Part shown: piece after piece, positions 1 to 6,175 of the stretch
How the letters are laid out: every line of letters starts with the position of its first letter
Position numbering within the stretch: the stretch's first letter is position 1
Source: an uncultured Haemophilus sp.
GTDB lineage: Bacteria; Pseudomonadota; Gammaproteobacteria; Enterobacterales; Pasteurellaceae
Direction: 5' to 3'
Length of the DNA stretch: 16,110 nt
Assembly: GCF_905207935.1 (NCBI RefSeq)
Contig: NZ_CAJLNI010000035.1
Location: 1 to 16,110 of the forward strand
Translations under genes and position numbers: made by a program
Notes under the pieces: model-generated
The model's database searches: none
What the model saw: the letters and a program-made list of their open reading frames with translations, nothing else
What the model was told of the DNA's origin: nothing

Positions 1-697
1 GTGCAATTAAGAAGTAAGGAATCACGCAAGAGAATACGCTGATATAAATGAAAACGATATTTTGACGGATCTCTTTCCAAGTTACCATGATGCGTAATGC
101 CATCAATGGAATCACTAATGCGGCAATTGAGTGGACAAACGCTGTCATCGAACCAATTTCAAGAATCGATTTTGAATCTAATTTTAACGGTCCAAAACCA
201 AACCATGTCGGGGTACCTACCGCACCAAAAGAAACCGGTACAGAGTTCATTACTAAGGCTAACATGGCGACTTTTAATGGATTAAATCCTAACCCCATTA
301 AGATTGGCGCTGCAATCGCAGCAGGTGTACCAAAGCCACTCGCCCCCTCAATCATAAAGGCAAATGCCCAGCCGATAATCATTAATTGTGCAACTGGGTT
401 TGGGTTAATATTGCCTAACCATTTACGCATCGTATCGGTTGCGCCAGACACTTCTGAGAATTTGTTGAAAAGAATCGCACCAAAAATAACAGTAATTGGC
501 GTTTGAACCGCTACGATTGCGGCGGTCACATTGGCACTGATCGTTACAATGTCAGTATTAAAATGAAGAAGGTGAACCCCCATCACTAAGGTTGCAATCC
601 AAGGTAATGCAACATAAGAAGGTAACGCATTACGCTTTACCATTAAATAAATCAATAAAATGATTGGAAAAACACTAAGAATAAAAGACAAGCTCAT
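1..697 (-). CDS. lldP: L-lactate permease, N-terminal 232 codons (gene runs off the left edge)
   Basis: This is an inner-membrane lactate importer of the LctP family, probably lactate:proton symport. Reading the minus strand from ATG at 697 gives an uninterrupted frame to base 1. The visible part is strongly hydrophobic, with segments near residues 4-20, 28-45, 57-77, 105-118 and 187-203. Family signatures are visible: EGASGFGTPAAIAAPIL at 117-133 and NSVPVSFGAVGTP at 151-163. Family members are about 530-550 residues, so roughly 40% is present. The start is supported by an AGGAG ribosome site (703-707 on the complement), five bases before the ATG. It appears to be transcribed separately from ygfZ, whose terminator lies upstream. 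The family is clear; lactate rather than glycolate as substrate is inferred from family membership. Confidence 0.93.
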   Translation of the reverse strand, partial: MSLSFILSVFPIILLIYLMVKRNALPSYVALPWIATLVMGVHLLHFNTDIVTISANVTAAIVAVQTPITVIFGAILFNKFSEVSGATDTMRKWLGNINPNPVAQLMIIGWAFAFMIEGASGFGTPAAIAAPILMGLGFNPLKVAMLALVMNSVPVSFGAVGTPTWFGFGPLKLDSKSILEIGSMTAFVHSIAALVIPLMALRIMVTWKEIRQNIVFIYISVFSCVIPYFLIA

Positions 698-731
698 AAT
701 CACTCCTCTGTACGACTAAAAAGTGGCGCGT

Positions 732-737
732 ATTCTA
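732..737 (-). promoter_or_regulatory. Candidate -10 element of the lldP promoter
   Basis: The minus strand reads TAGAAT here (4-5 of 6 to consensus), which would put the transcript start near 725 and leave a leader of about 28 bases before the lldP ATG. No good -35 hexamer lies 16-18 bases upstream, as is common at activator-dependent promoters. The call rests on its position relative to the CRP-like site at 788-803. Confidence 0.45.
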
Positions 738-787
738 TGAATTCTTAATGAAAAACCCACCCCTATTTAGTGGTAGTTAATTGAAAA

Positions 788-803
788 TGTGACAAAGATC
801 TCA
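788..803. promoter_or_regulatory. Candidate CRP binding site upstream of lldP
   Basis: TGTGA-N6-TCTCA matches the CRP consensus TGTGA-N6-TCACA at 9 of 10 core positions, with A/T-rich flanks. Its centre (795.5) is about 70 bases upstream of the start predicted from the TAGAAT element. That is close to the -71.5 spacing at which CRP is known to activate class I promoters. cAMP-CRP control of lactate uptake would be sensible, but it is inference. Confidence 0.55.
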
Positions 804-869
804 TAATTTTTTAACATTTTTCATTTCCCTTTATAACATTATTTTAACTCTTAAAAAAAACCAATAAAA

Positions 870-918
870 ATGCATAATTCATGGTAAAAAATAAATTTTC
901 ATTACAAATATGCATAAT
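870..918. repeat. Direct repeat ATGCATAAT (870-878 and 910-918)
   Basis: A 9-base word is repeated 40 bases apart in the A/T-rich spacer between lldP and ygfZ. The first copy runs on into TCATG. The spacer shows no credible ORF. No function is assigned, and in such biased DNA chance is possible. Confidence 0.4.
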
Positions 919-920
919 AG

Positions 921-958
921 AAAAATCCTTGTAGAGATTGACTCCAGCAAGGATTTTT
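921..958 (-). terminator. Rho-independent terminator of the yicC-ygfZ operon
   Basis: A perfect 11-bp inverted repeat, AAAAATCCTTG / CAAGGATTTTT, flanks a 16-base loop that contains a further GAG/CTC pairing. On the minus strand it follows the ygfZ stop by about 30 bases and ends in a run of five T. It separates ygfZ from lldP. Confidence 0.8.
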
Positions 959-987
959 AAGCTTAAAACAAATTAAAATAAAATTTT

Positions 988-1827
988 TTAGTTATTGATG
1001 GAATAAGGTAACGGTTCAATTTTCAGAACAGTTCCATCTTCAGGTAAACGGAAATGCGTCCCTTCTTCTAAATCGTTATTCATCACCACTTGCAACCATA
1101 AAACGCCGTCAAAATTGACCGCACTTACGATCGTGCCCGTTTTACGCCAAGCCTTTTCTAACTGCATTTCTATTTCGCTGCCGATTTTCGGTGTAACCGT
1201 TGTCTCACCCGAAAGCACATACATCGCACGTTTATTGGCGCCACGATATTTGGCTCGTGCGACAGTTTCTTGCCCGATATAACAGCCTTTAGTAAAAGAA
1301 ATCGCTTGTTCGATAGCTTGTAGATTTAATGCCTGCGGGATAAATTCATTTTGCGTTTCCGCACTCAAGCTTGGTAAGCCCGATTGAATATCCGCACAAA
1401 GCCATTGTTTTTCATCGCCATTAAAGGTGACATCTAACGGTGTAGGATTGATCAAAATTGCACGGTTTTCATCAATATCTAATTCAATCTGCGCATGAAT
1501 TCGACCGCACTTTTCACCAATCAAGCCGACAATTTGCCAATCCAATACTTGAAAGGTCACTTTTGAAAACACCGCATATTTTTTTAAATGATCGAGTGGA
1601 GCTAATAAAGCTTTCGGCATTAAAATCAAAAACTGCTCTGCTGAAAGCTTAATTAAGCGGAATAACGAATTCATTTTGCCTTTAGGATCGCAATGTGCTG
1701 TAAGCGTTGAAGCGCCAGCTGCTAAATGCACCACATCACAAGTTAATTGGCCTTGCAGATATTTCTCCGCATCCACACCCGCCACTTCCACCAAATCATA
1801 GTGGTTTAATGAAATAAATGTTGCCAT
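988..1827 (-). CDS. ygfZ: Folate-binding protein YgfZ (iron-sulfur cluster / tRNA modification factor)
   Basis: YgfZ is a tetrahydrofolate-binding, GcvT-like cytoplasmic protein that supports certain iron-sulfur enzymes, including the tRNA thiolase MiaB. The 279-residue product carries the family signature KGCYIGQE at 180-187, with the conserved cysteine at 182. GcvT-like N-terminal features include the LQGQLTCDV segment near 24-32. It is shorter than the E. coli protein (about 326 residues) but like Haemophilus homologs. The start lies 8 bases after the yicC stop, with an AGGAA ribosome site overlapping that stop, so the two are probably co-transcribed. Two uptake signals (1118, 1504) lie inside the gene. 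The identification is firm. Confidence 0.95.
   Translation of the reverse strand: MATFISLNHYDLVEVAGVDAEKYLQGQLTCDVVHLAAGASTLTAHCDPKGKMNSLFRLIKLSAEQFLILMPKALLAPLDHLKKYAVFSKVTFQVLDWQIVGLIGEKCGRIHAQIELDIDENRAILINPTPLDVTFNGDEKQWLCADIQSGLPSLSAETQNEFIPQALNLQAIEQAISFTKGCYIGQETVARAKYRGANKRAMYVLSGETTVTPKIGSEIEMQLEKAWRKTGTIVSAVNFDGVLWLQVVMNNDLEEGTHFRLPEDGTVLKIEPLPYSINN
1118..1126 (-). repeat. DNA uptake signal (AAGTGCGGT), in ygfZ
   Basis: Exact 9-base Haemophilus uptake signal on the minus strand, within the 3' part of ygfZ. Confidence 0.9.
1504..1512 (-). repeat. DNA uptake signal, in ygfZ
   Basis: Exact signal on the minus strand, in codons 106-108 of ygfZ. Confidence 0.9.
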
Positions 1828-1835
1828 GATTTTTC

Positions 1836-2699
1836 CTATTCAAGGTTTTGAATTTGCTCACGCATTTGTTCAATTAATACTTTCAGCTCCACAGCAGAAG
1901 CGGTGATATCGGCATTAATGGATTTAGATGCCAAAGTGTTCGATTCTCGATTAAGTTCTTGCATCATAAAATCCAGTTTACGTCCCACTGCCCCACCTTT
2001 TTTCAAGATATTATTGGTTTCTTTCACGTGCATTTGCAAACGATCTAATTCTTCCGCCACATCCACACGTTGCGCCAATAAAATCATTTCTTGTTCGACA
2101 CGTTGAGGATCAAGTTGAATCTTCGCTTCTTCAAAACGTTGCAATAAACGCTCACGCTGCCATTGTAAAACCGCCGGCATTTGTGACCGCACTTTTTCGG
2201 CTTCCACGGTAATACCATCAAGACGTTGTTGAATAATGGCTTGCAATTTTTCGCCTTCACGTCCACGCATTGCAATAAATTCCACCAACAATTCATCAAA
2301 AGCTGTCAACAAATCTTGACTGATCGCATCTAAATCTTGCTCAGCCGCTTCCACCACGCCGGGATAACGCAATACATCCGTTAAATTGATTTCGCCCTCG
2401 CCAGCTTGCGACTTAATCCATTGTAAAGATTGGATAACTTGATTCGCTAATTCTTTATTTAAATTGAGCTCAGCCGCTGCTTGTTTTTTGCTATCAATAC
2501 GCAATGAACATTCAATTTTACCGCGAGTGAGATTTTGACGAAGTTTCTCACGCAAAGCATTTTCCAAACCACGGAATTGCTCTGGCAAGCGGAAAAAGTT
2601 TTCCAAATAACGTTGGTTAACCGAACGAATTTCCCAAACTGCATCGCCCCAATCTTTCTTGATTTCAAGGCGTGCAAAGGCTGTCATACTATAAATCAT
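1836..2699 (-). CDS. yicC: YicC family protein (YicC-like N-terminal, DUF1732 C-terminal)
   Basis: The 287-residue product closely resembles E. coli YicC along its whole length as I recall it. Examples are SVNQRYLE near 26-33, the YPGVVEAAEQDLDAI stretch, and the C-terminal FMMQELNRESNTLASKS and ELKVLIEQMREQIQ blocks. YicC has been reported as an endoribonuclease acting with the RhyB small RNA and is linked to stationary-phase and stress survival. The acidic and glutamine-rich C-terminal half suggests helical or coiled-coil assembly. The start at 2699 begins MIYSMTAFAR, matching the family N-terminus, with a GGAGA site a few bases upstream. It is first in the operon with ygfZ. The family is firm; the RNase activity is carried over from homologs. 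Confidence 0.94.
   Translation of the reverse strand: MIYSMTAFARLEIKKDWGDAVWEIRSVNQRYLENFFRLPEQFRGLENALREKLRQNLTRGKIECSLRIDSKKQAAAELNLNKELANQVIQSLQWIKSQAGEGEINLTDVLRYPGVVEAAEQDLDAISQDLLTAFDELLVEFIAMRGREGEKLQAIIQQRLDGITVEAEKVRSQMPAVLQWQRERLLQRFEEAKIQLDPQRVEQEMILLAQRVDVAEELDRLQMHVKETNNILKKGGAVGRKLDFMMQELNRESNTLASKSINADITASAVELKVLIEQMREQIQNLE
2186..2194 (-). repeat. DNA uptake signal, in yicC
   Basis: Exact signal on the minus strand, in the codons for the EKVRS region of yicC. Confidence 0.9.
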
Positions 2700-2745
2700 A
2701 AGCGCTCTCCTACTATTGTCTCTCGTCTTAATTGATTTGCCGGCT

Positions 2746-2774
2746 ATTTTATCGGGAAAGTGCGGTCATTTCTA
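2746..2774 (-). promoter_or_regulatory. Candidate sigma-70 promoter of yicC-ygfZ
   Basis: On the minus strand a TAGAAA -35 (2769-2774) and a TAAAAT -10 (2746-2751) are separated by exactly 17 bases, placing the start near 2739. The uptake signal at 2758-2766 lies within the spacer. Confidence 0.4.
2758..2766 (+). repeat. DNA uptake signal, in the yicC promoter spacer
   Basis: Exact signal on the plus strand, between the candidate -35 and -10 of yicC. Confidence 0.9.
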
Positions 2775-2797
2775 CCGTACATTTTGTAGAAGAATTT

Positions 2798-2815
2798 TGT
2801 CTTCCCTACTTTACA
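2798..2815. promoter_or_regulatory. TyrR-box-like site 1 upstream of tyrP
   Basis: TGTCTT-N6-TTTACA matches the TyrR consensus TGTAAA-N6-TTTACA at 9 of 12 positions. It keeps the G and C 15 bases apart that are invariant in TyrR boxes (2799 and 2814). Its centre lies 21 bases from that of box 2, about two helical turns. Confidence 0.55.
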
Positions 2816-2818
2816 CAG

Positions 2819-2836
2819 TGTAAAGATTAAAATACA
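2819..2836. promoter_or_regulatory. TyrR-box-like site 2, overlapping the tyrP -35
   Basis: TGTAAA-N6-AATACA matches the TyrR consensus at 10 of 12 positions, with the G/C pair at 2820 and 2835 retained. It overlaps the candidate -35 (2827-2832), a position suited to repression. With box 1 it also forms a perfect 17-bp palindrome at 2809-2825 (CTTTACAC-A-GTGTAAAG). Confidence 0.6.
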
Positions 2837-2855
2837 ATTATCGTAAATTTATTAT
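2827..2855 (+). promoter_or_regulatory. Candidate tyrP promoter
   Basis: TTAAAA (2827-2832) and TATTAT (2850-2855) are separated by 17 bases. A start near 2862 would leave a leader of about 14 bases containing the AAAGGA ribosome site. The -35 is weak (4 of 6) and lies within a TyrR-like box. Confidence 0.45.
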
Positions 2856-2875
2856 TACAACCAAAGGATAGTAAA

Positions 2876-4090
2876 ATGAACAAGACTGTGGGAAGTACCT
2901 TGCTTGTTGCAGGAACCATGATTGGTGCAGGGATGTTGGCAATGCCGCTCACCTCAGCAGGGATTGGCTTAACGGCGACGGTTTTCTTATTAATTGGCTT
3001 GTGGTCAGTGCTCACTTTCACTGCACTTTTATTCGTGGAACTGTATCAAACCGCTGACAGTGATGCAGGGATCGGCACACTTGCTGCACAATATTTTGGT
3101 AAAGCGGGGCGAATTATTTCCACTGCTGTTTTAATTGTCTTTTTATATGCCTTAATTGCTGCTTATGTAAGTGGTGGTGGTTCCCTATTAATGGATTTAC
3201 TCCCAACCATGGGCGATAAAGACACCATGAATAAAATCGCGGTGCTTGTATTCACCATTTTCTTCGGCAGTTTTATTGTCATCGGCACCCACAGTGTGGA
3301 TAAAATCAATCGCGTGTTATTCTTTGTGATGATTGCTGCTTTTATCTTAGTGCTCGCATTAATGCTACCAAACATCAAATTTGATAACTTAATGGCGATG
3401 CCAATTGATAACGCTTTAATTATTTCTGCAAGCCCTGTATTTTTCACGGCATTTGGTTTCCATGGTTCCATTCCAAGTTTAAATAAATACTTAGGCGGTA
3501 ATGTAAAATCCTTACGCATTGCAATTTTAGTGGGTTCTGGCATCACGTTATTTGCTTACTTTTTATGGCAGCTTTCTACGCACGGCTTACTCAGCCAAAA
3601 TGAGTTTTTACAAATTTTACGTGAAGACGCCACGTTAAATGGTTTGGTGAAAGCAACCTTAGAAATCACCCAAAGCCCAATTATTGCGAATGCAGTAAAA
3701 ATCTTCTCCACTTTGGCTTTAGTAACCTCATTCTTAGGCGTGGCATTAGGCTTATTAGAATGTATCGAAGACTTGCTCAAACAATCTTTTAATATTCATG
3801 CAGGGCGTATTTCATTAGGTTTAATGACCTTTATTCCCCCAGTGCTTTTCTCCCTTTTCTATCCGGAAGGTTTTATTCTCGCTCTGGGTTATGCTGGTCA
3901 AATGTTCGCGTTCTACGCAGTGGTTTTACCGGTAGCATTAGTTTGGAAAGCACGTGCGATTCATCCTAACTTGCCATACAGAGTGTGGGGCGGTAAAGCA
4001 TTGTTAGTACTTGTATTGGTGCTTGGGGTGATTATTACTTCAATTCCTTTTGCCATCCGAGCGGGTTATTTACCTTTTGTTGTCGGTTAA
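2876..4090 (+). CDS. tyrP: Tyrosine/aromatic amino acid permease
   Basis: This is an inner-membrane symporter of the hydroxy/aromatic amino acid permease family, importing tyrosine in characterised relatives. The 404-residue length equals that of E. coli TyrP (about 403). The N-terminus has the family pattern GSTLLVAGTMIGAGMLAMP, and about 11 hydrophobic segments follow. Conserved blocks SGGGSLL (about 100-106) and FTAFGFHGSIPS (about 190-201) agree with TyrP. The ATG is preceded by AAAGGA. Two TyrR-like boxes over the promoter give independent support for an aromatic substrate. H. influenzae has two TyrP paralogs; I cannot tell which one this corresponds to. It is monocistronic by context, ending at a hairpin 15 bases past the stop. 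Confidence 0.9.
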   Translation: MNKTVGSTLLVAGTMIGAGMLAMPLTSAGIGLTATVFLLIGLWSVLTFTALLFVELYQTADSDAGIGTLAAQYFGKAGRIISTAVLIVFLYALIAAYVSGGGSLLMDLLPTMGDKDTMNKIAVLVFTIFFGSFIVIGTHSVDKINRVLFFVMIAAFILVLALMLPNIKFDNLMAMPIDNALIISASPVFFTAFGFHGSIPSLNKYLGGNVKSLRIAILVGSGITLFAYFLWQLSTHGLLSQNEFLQILREDATLNGLVKATLEITQSPIIANAVKIFSTLALVTSFLGVALGLLECIEDLLKQSFNIHAGRISLGLMTFIPPVLFSLFYPEGFILALGYAGQMFAFYAVVLPVALVWKARAIHPNLPYRVWGGKALLVLVLVLGVIITSIPFAIRAGYLPFVVG

Positions 4091-4104
4091 AATGAGCGAA
4101 AAAA

Positions 4105-4134
4105 AGACCGCACTTTTAAGGTGCGGTCTCTTTT
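4105..4134. terminator. Bidirectional terminator containing an uptake signal, between tyrP and the yetF-like gene
   Basis: AGACCGCAC (4105-4113) pairs perfectly with GTGCGGTCT (4121-4129) around a 7-base loop. T residues follow on the plus strand, and a run of A on the left gives U residues for minus-strand transcripts. One arm carries an exact uptake signal (4107-4115); the other is a one-mismatch inverted copy. It sits between convergent stops at 4090 and 4133. Confidence 0.85.
4107..4115 (-). repeat. DNA uptake signal, in the tyrP terminator stem
   Basis: Exact signal on the minus strand, forming the left arm of the terminator at 4105-4134. Confidence 0.9.
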
Positions 4135-4768
4135 ATTTGTTTTCATATACATGTGCCACTAACTGACCATTCAAGTATTCGCCAATATACACTTGCTCAA
4201 TCGTTATGTTCTGTTTTTCTAACTCAGCTTTAACCCATTCTTCATCACGATCAATAATGTCTAAAACATCATCATCTAATTGTCCATCAACAATTAATGG
4301 ATAACGTAAGTTATCATCGCCGTATTGAATAATCGAGAGTTGCCCATTTTGTTCGAATACCGCACGTTTAACCGTTTTGATTTCATAAATACCGGCAGCA
4401 CGTAACTTAAACATGAGGTCATTAGCAGTAATACTGTGTTTCATACATTCAGCGGTTTTAACCTTACCGTTTGAAATCACCCAAACAGGTTTACCATCAA
4501 TCAAAGATTTAACTAATTTGTTATGATTTTTGATAAAACGGAGGGTAAAAACCAATAATGTCCAAAGCACGAGCACGAGAGAGAACTGGAATACCCCAAT
4601 ACTATCGCTATAAATCACACCACCAATAATGCCACCTAGCACATAGTTTTGTACCTGATCCATCGCGGAAGTCGGTGCAAGGTTACCTTTTCCCATTAAG
4701 TTAATTTGGAGTACCAGTCCAATAATACCCATGGCCAATTTCAAGCCTAATAATGTGTAGCCATCCAT
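4133..4768 (-). CDS. DUF421/YetF family membrane protein
   Basis: The 211-residue protein has about three hydrophobic segments (5-24, 39-56, 59-79) and then a charged domain (80-211), typical of the DUF421/YetF family. The region LMGKGNLAPTSAMDQVQNYV (24-43) corresponds to the conserved stretch after the first membrane helix in this family. KPVWVISNGKV (93-103) matches the family's soluble domain opening. No biochemical role is established for this subfamily that I can apply here. The start codon shares one base with the stop of the preceding DUF3290 gene (TAATG), so translation is probably coupled. A GGAGG ribosome site lies just inside the end of that gene. The products probably form one membrane complex. 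Confidence 0.85.
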   Translation of the reverse strand: MDGYTLLGLKLAMGIIGLVLQINLMGKGNLAPTSAMDQVQNYVLGGIIGGVIYSDSIGVFQFSLVLVLWTLLVFTLRFIKNHNKLVKSLIDGKPVWVISNGKVKTAECMKHSITANDLMFKLRAAGIYEIKTVKRAVFEQNGQLSIIQYGDDNLRYPLIVDGQLDDDVLDIIDRDEEWVKAELEKQNITIEQVYIGEYLNGQLVAHVYENK

Positions 4769-5223
4769 TATTTATCCTCCTTATCAATCACAGTAACATT
4801 AGGGTTTACTAAGTTAATTGGGGATAAGGTATACGCTGAAAAATCATTATTAAAATGGACTTCGAAATACTGATCCCGAATATTTAAAATCATGCCGTTC
4901 ATTAATGTACGGCTATTGGTACGAATATCTTCTTTCTGTAAATTTTGACTATCTTTCACCGAATTTAAAAATGTCACCACGCTAGAGATATCAGCTGCAT
5001 AGACTTCATTTTGCTCATATTGCTTATATTGCACACCGAGCAAGAAAATAATTAATAAAAGAAAGATAATACTGAGATCGCGATATTTGGTTTGTAACCG
5101 ATGACGTAAATATAAGCTTGTCACCACAAGCAATGCACCTAACGAGACAAAAATGGCGATATATTTAAAATAACCTTCAAAAGACATCGCATTTTCTAAA
5201 AAAGCAAAAGAGAAAAAAGACAT
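4768..5223 (-). CDS. DUF3290 family membrane protein
   Basis: The 151-residue protein has two membrane helices (about 21-39 and 50-66) joined by a basic loop (RHRLQTKYR), which suggests the loop is cytoplasmic. A soluble C-terminal domain of about 85 residues would then be outside the cytoplasm, or inside if the topology is reversed. It resembles the DUF3290 family, which I recall as recurrently encoded beside DUF421 genes, especially in Firmicutes. The start at 5223 has an AGGAA site with 6-base spacing; Met13 is an alternative but has no comparable site. It overlaps the downstream yetF-like gene by one base. The function is unknown. The family call rests on pattern recall and context. Confidence 0.72.
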   Translation of the reverse strand: MSFFSFAFLENAMSFEGYFKYIAIFVSLGALLVVTSLYLRHRLQTKYRDLSIIFLLLIIFLLGVQYKQYEQNEVYAADISSVVTFLNSVKDSQNLQKEDIRTNSRTLMNGMILNIRDQYFEVHFNNDFSAYTLSPINLVNPNVTVIDKEDK

Positions 5224-5256
5224 TTGTCATTCCTAATTTTAAAGAGAAAAACAGGT

Positions 5257-5269
5257 TGCTACTGTAGCA
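5257..5269. promoter_or_regulatory. Perfect 13-bp palindrome in the divergent spacer (possible operator)
   Basis: TGCTAC-T-GTAGCA lies 34 bases upstream of the DUF3290 start, in the 147-base spacer shared with nudC. The one-base centre makes it unsuitable as an RNA hairpin but suitable as a site for a dimeric regulator. No regulator is identified. Confidence 0.35.
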
Positions 5270-5333
5270 CAACGAAAACTGACTAGCTATTTTTATCACA
5301 GAAATTAAATTCGTTTTTCCGAAAAATCCCTTT

Positions 5334-5339
5334 TATAAT
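5334..5339 (+). promoter_or_regulatory. -10 element of the nudC promoter
   Basis: A perfect TATAAT sits 32 bases before the chosen nudC ATG; the -35 side (about 5311-5316, TCGTTT) is poor. It also explains why an in-frame ATG at 5338 is not the start: that codon is part of the -10. Confidence 0.55.
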
Positions 5340-5340
5340 G

Positions 5341-5349
5341 ACCGCACTT
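5341..5349 (-). repeat. DNA uptake signal, in the nudC leader
   Basis: Exact signal on the minus strand, one base after the nudC TATAAT and covering the predicted transcript start. Confidence 0.9.
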
Positions 5350-5370
5350 TTGAAACAAAAAGAGAAAAAT

Positions 5371-6165
5371 ATGAAAGCAATTCAGCCTGAAGATCAGGGA
5401 TATTGGCTGTTCACCAAAGGATCGACACTTTATTGGCAGGAAAATGATCTGCCTTTTGGAACAGCAAAGGAACTCGGCCTCACAACGCAAAAAGCAATGT
5501 TGCTCGGGAAATGGAAATCACAACCTTTATGGCTTGTGGCAGAAAATGATCAAGATGAACGAGAATACCTTTCCTTACGGAGTTTGTTGTCATTACCGAC
5601 TGAAGATTTTCATTTATTAAGCCGAGGTGTGGAAATCAATCATTTTTTGAAAACTCACCAATTCTGCGGAAAATGCGGTCAAAAAGCGGAACAAACTCAC
5701 GATGAGCTTGCGGTTCAATGCACAAGTTGTGGCTATCGTACTTATCCAGTTATTTGCCCTTCGATTATTGTCGCTGTTCGTCGTGGTACAGAGATTTTAT
5801 TAGCCAACCATAAACGCCATTACACGCCTGGCAAAGCAGGTATTTACACCACGCTAGCCGGTTTTGTGGAAGTGGGTGAAACCTTTGAAGATGCCGTTCG
5901 TCGCGAAGTCTTTGAAGAAACTGGCATTCGCATTAAAAATATTCGCTATTTCGGTAGCCAACCTTGGGCATTCCCTAATTCACAAATGGTGGGCTTTTTA
6001 GCTGATTACGACAGCGGAGAAATTCAACTGCAAGAAACAGAACTGCATGATGCACAATGGTTTTCTAGCGCTGCCCCCTTGCCAGAATTACCGCCAACAG
6101 GTACTATCGCACTCAAATTAATTAATGCTACGCTTGAGCTTTGCAAAGCGGAACAAAATAAATAA
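5371..6165 (+). CDS. nudC: NAD(H) pyrophosphatase / NAD-capped RNA hydrolase NudC
   Basis: NudC hydrolyses NADH to NMNH and AMP and removes NAD caps from RNA 5' ends. The product of 264 residues contains the four-cysteine zinc site (C99, C102, C117, C120), a complete Nudix box from G164 to I186 (GX5EX7REVFEETGI), and SQPWAFPNS at 196-204. That last block is the NADH-specific motif, with Ala in place of the usual fifth-position Pro. I chose ATG 5371 rather than the longer frame from 5338 because MKAIQPEDQGYWL matches the family N-terminus and TATAAT overlaps the upstream ATG. The ribosome site is weak (AGAG). hemE follows after 10 bases, probably in the same transcript. Confidence 0.95.
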   Translation: MKAIQPEDQGYWLFTKGSTLYWQENDLPFGTAKELGLTTQKAMLLGKWKSQPLWLVAENDQDEREYLSLRSLLSLPTEDFHLLSRGVEINHFLKTHQFCGKCGQKAEQTHDELAVQCTSCGYRTYPVICPSIIVAVRRGTEILLANHKRHYTPGKAGIYTTLAGFVEVGETFEDAVRREVFEETGIRIKNIRYFGSQPWAFPNSQMVGFLADYDSGEIQLQETELHDAQWFSSAAPLPELPPTGTIALKLINATLELCKAEQNK

Positions 6166-6175
6166 AGGAAAGCCC

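Noticed and set aside
87..506. 139-residue plus-strand open frame
   Set aside because: It lies opposite the lldP frame, whose product is clearly a lactate permease; the plus-strand product is low-complexity with no ribosome site.
3163..3546. Minus-strand open frame inside tyrP
   Set aside because: It is antisense to conserved transporter codons, has no ribosome site or recognisable protein, and is explained by codon bias of the real gene.
5296..5300. CRP half-site TCACA in the nudC upstream spacer
   Set aside because: No TGTGA half lies six bases away on the other side.
5314..5326. TTTTTC-C-GAAAAA palindrome before nudC
   Set aside because: It is made of homopolymer runs that arise readily in AT-rich spacers, and it coincides with the weak -35 area; there is no independent support for an operator.
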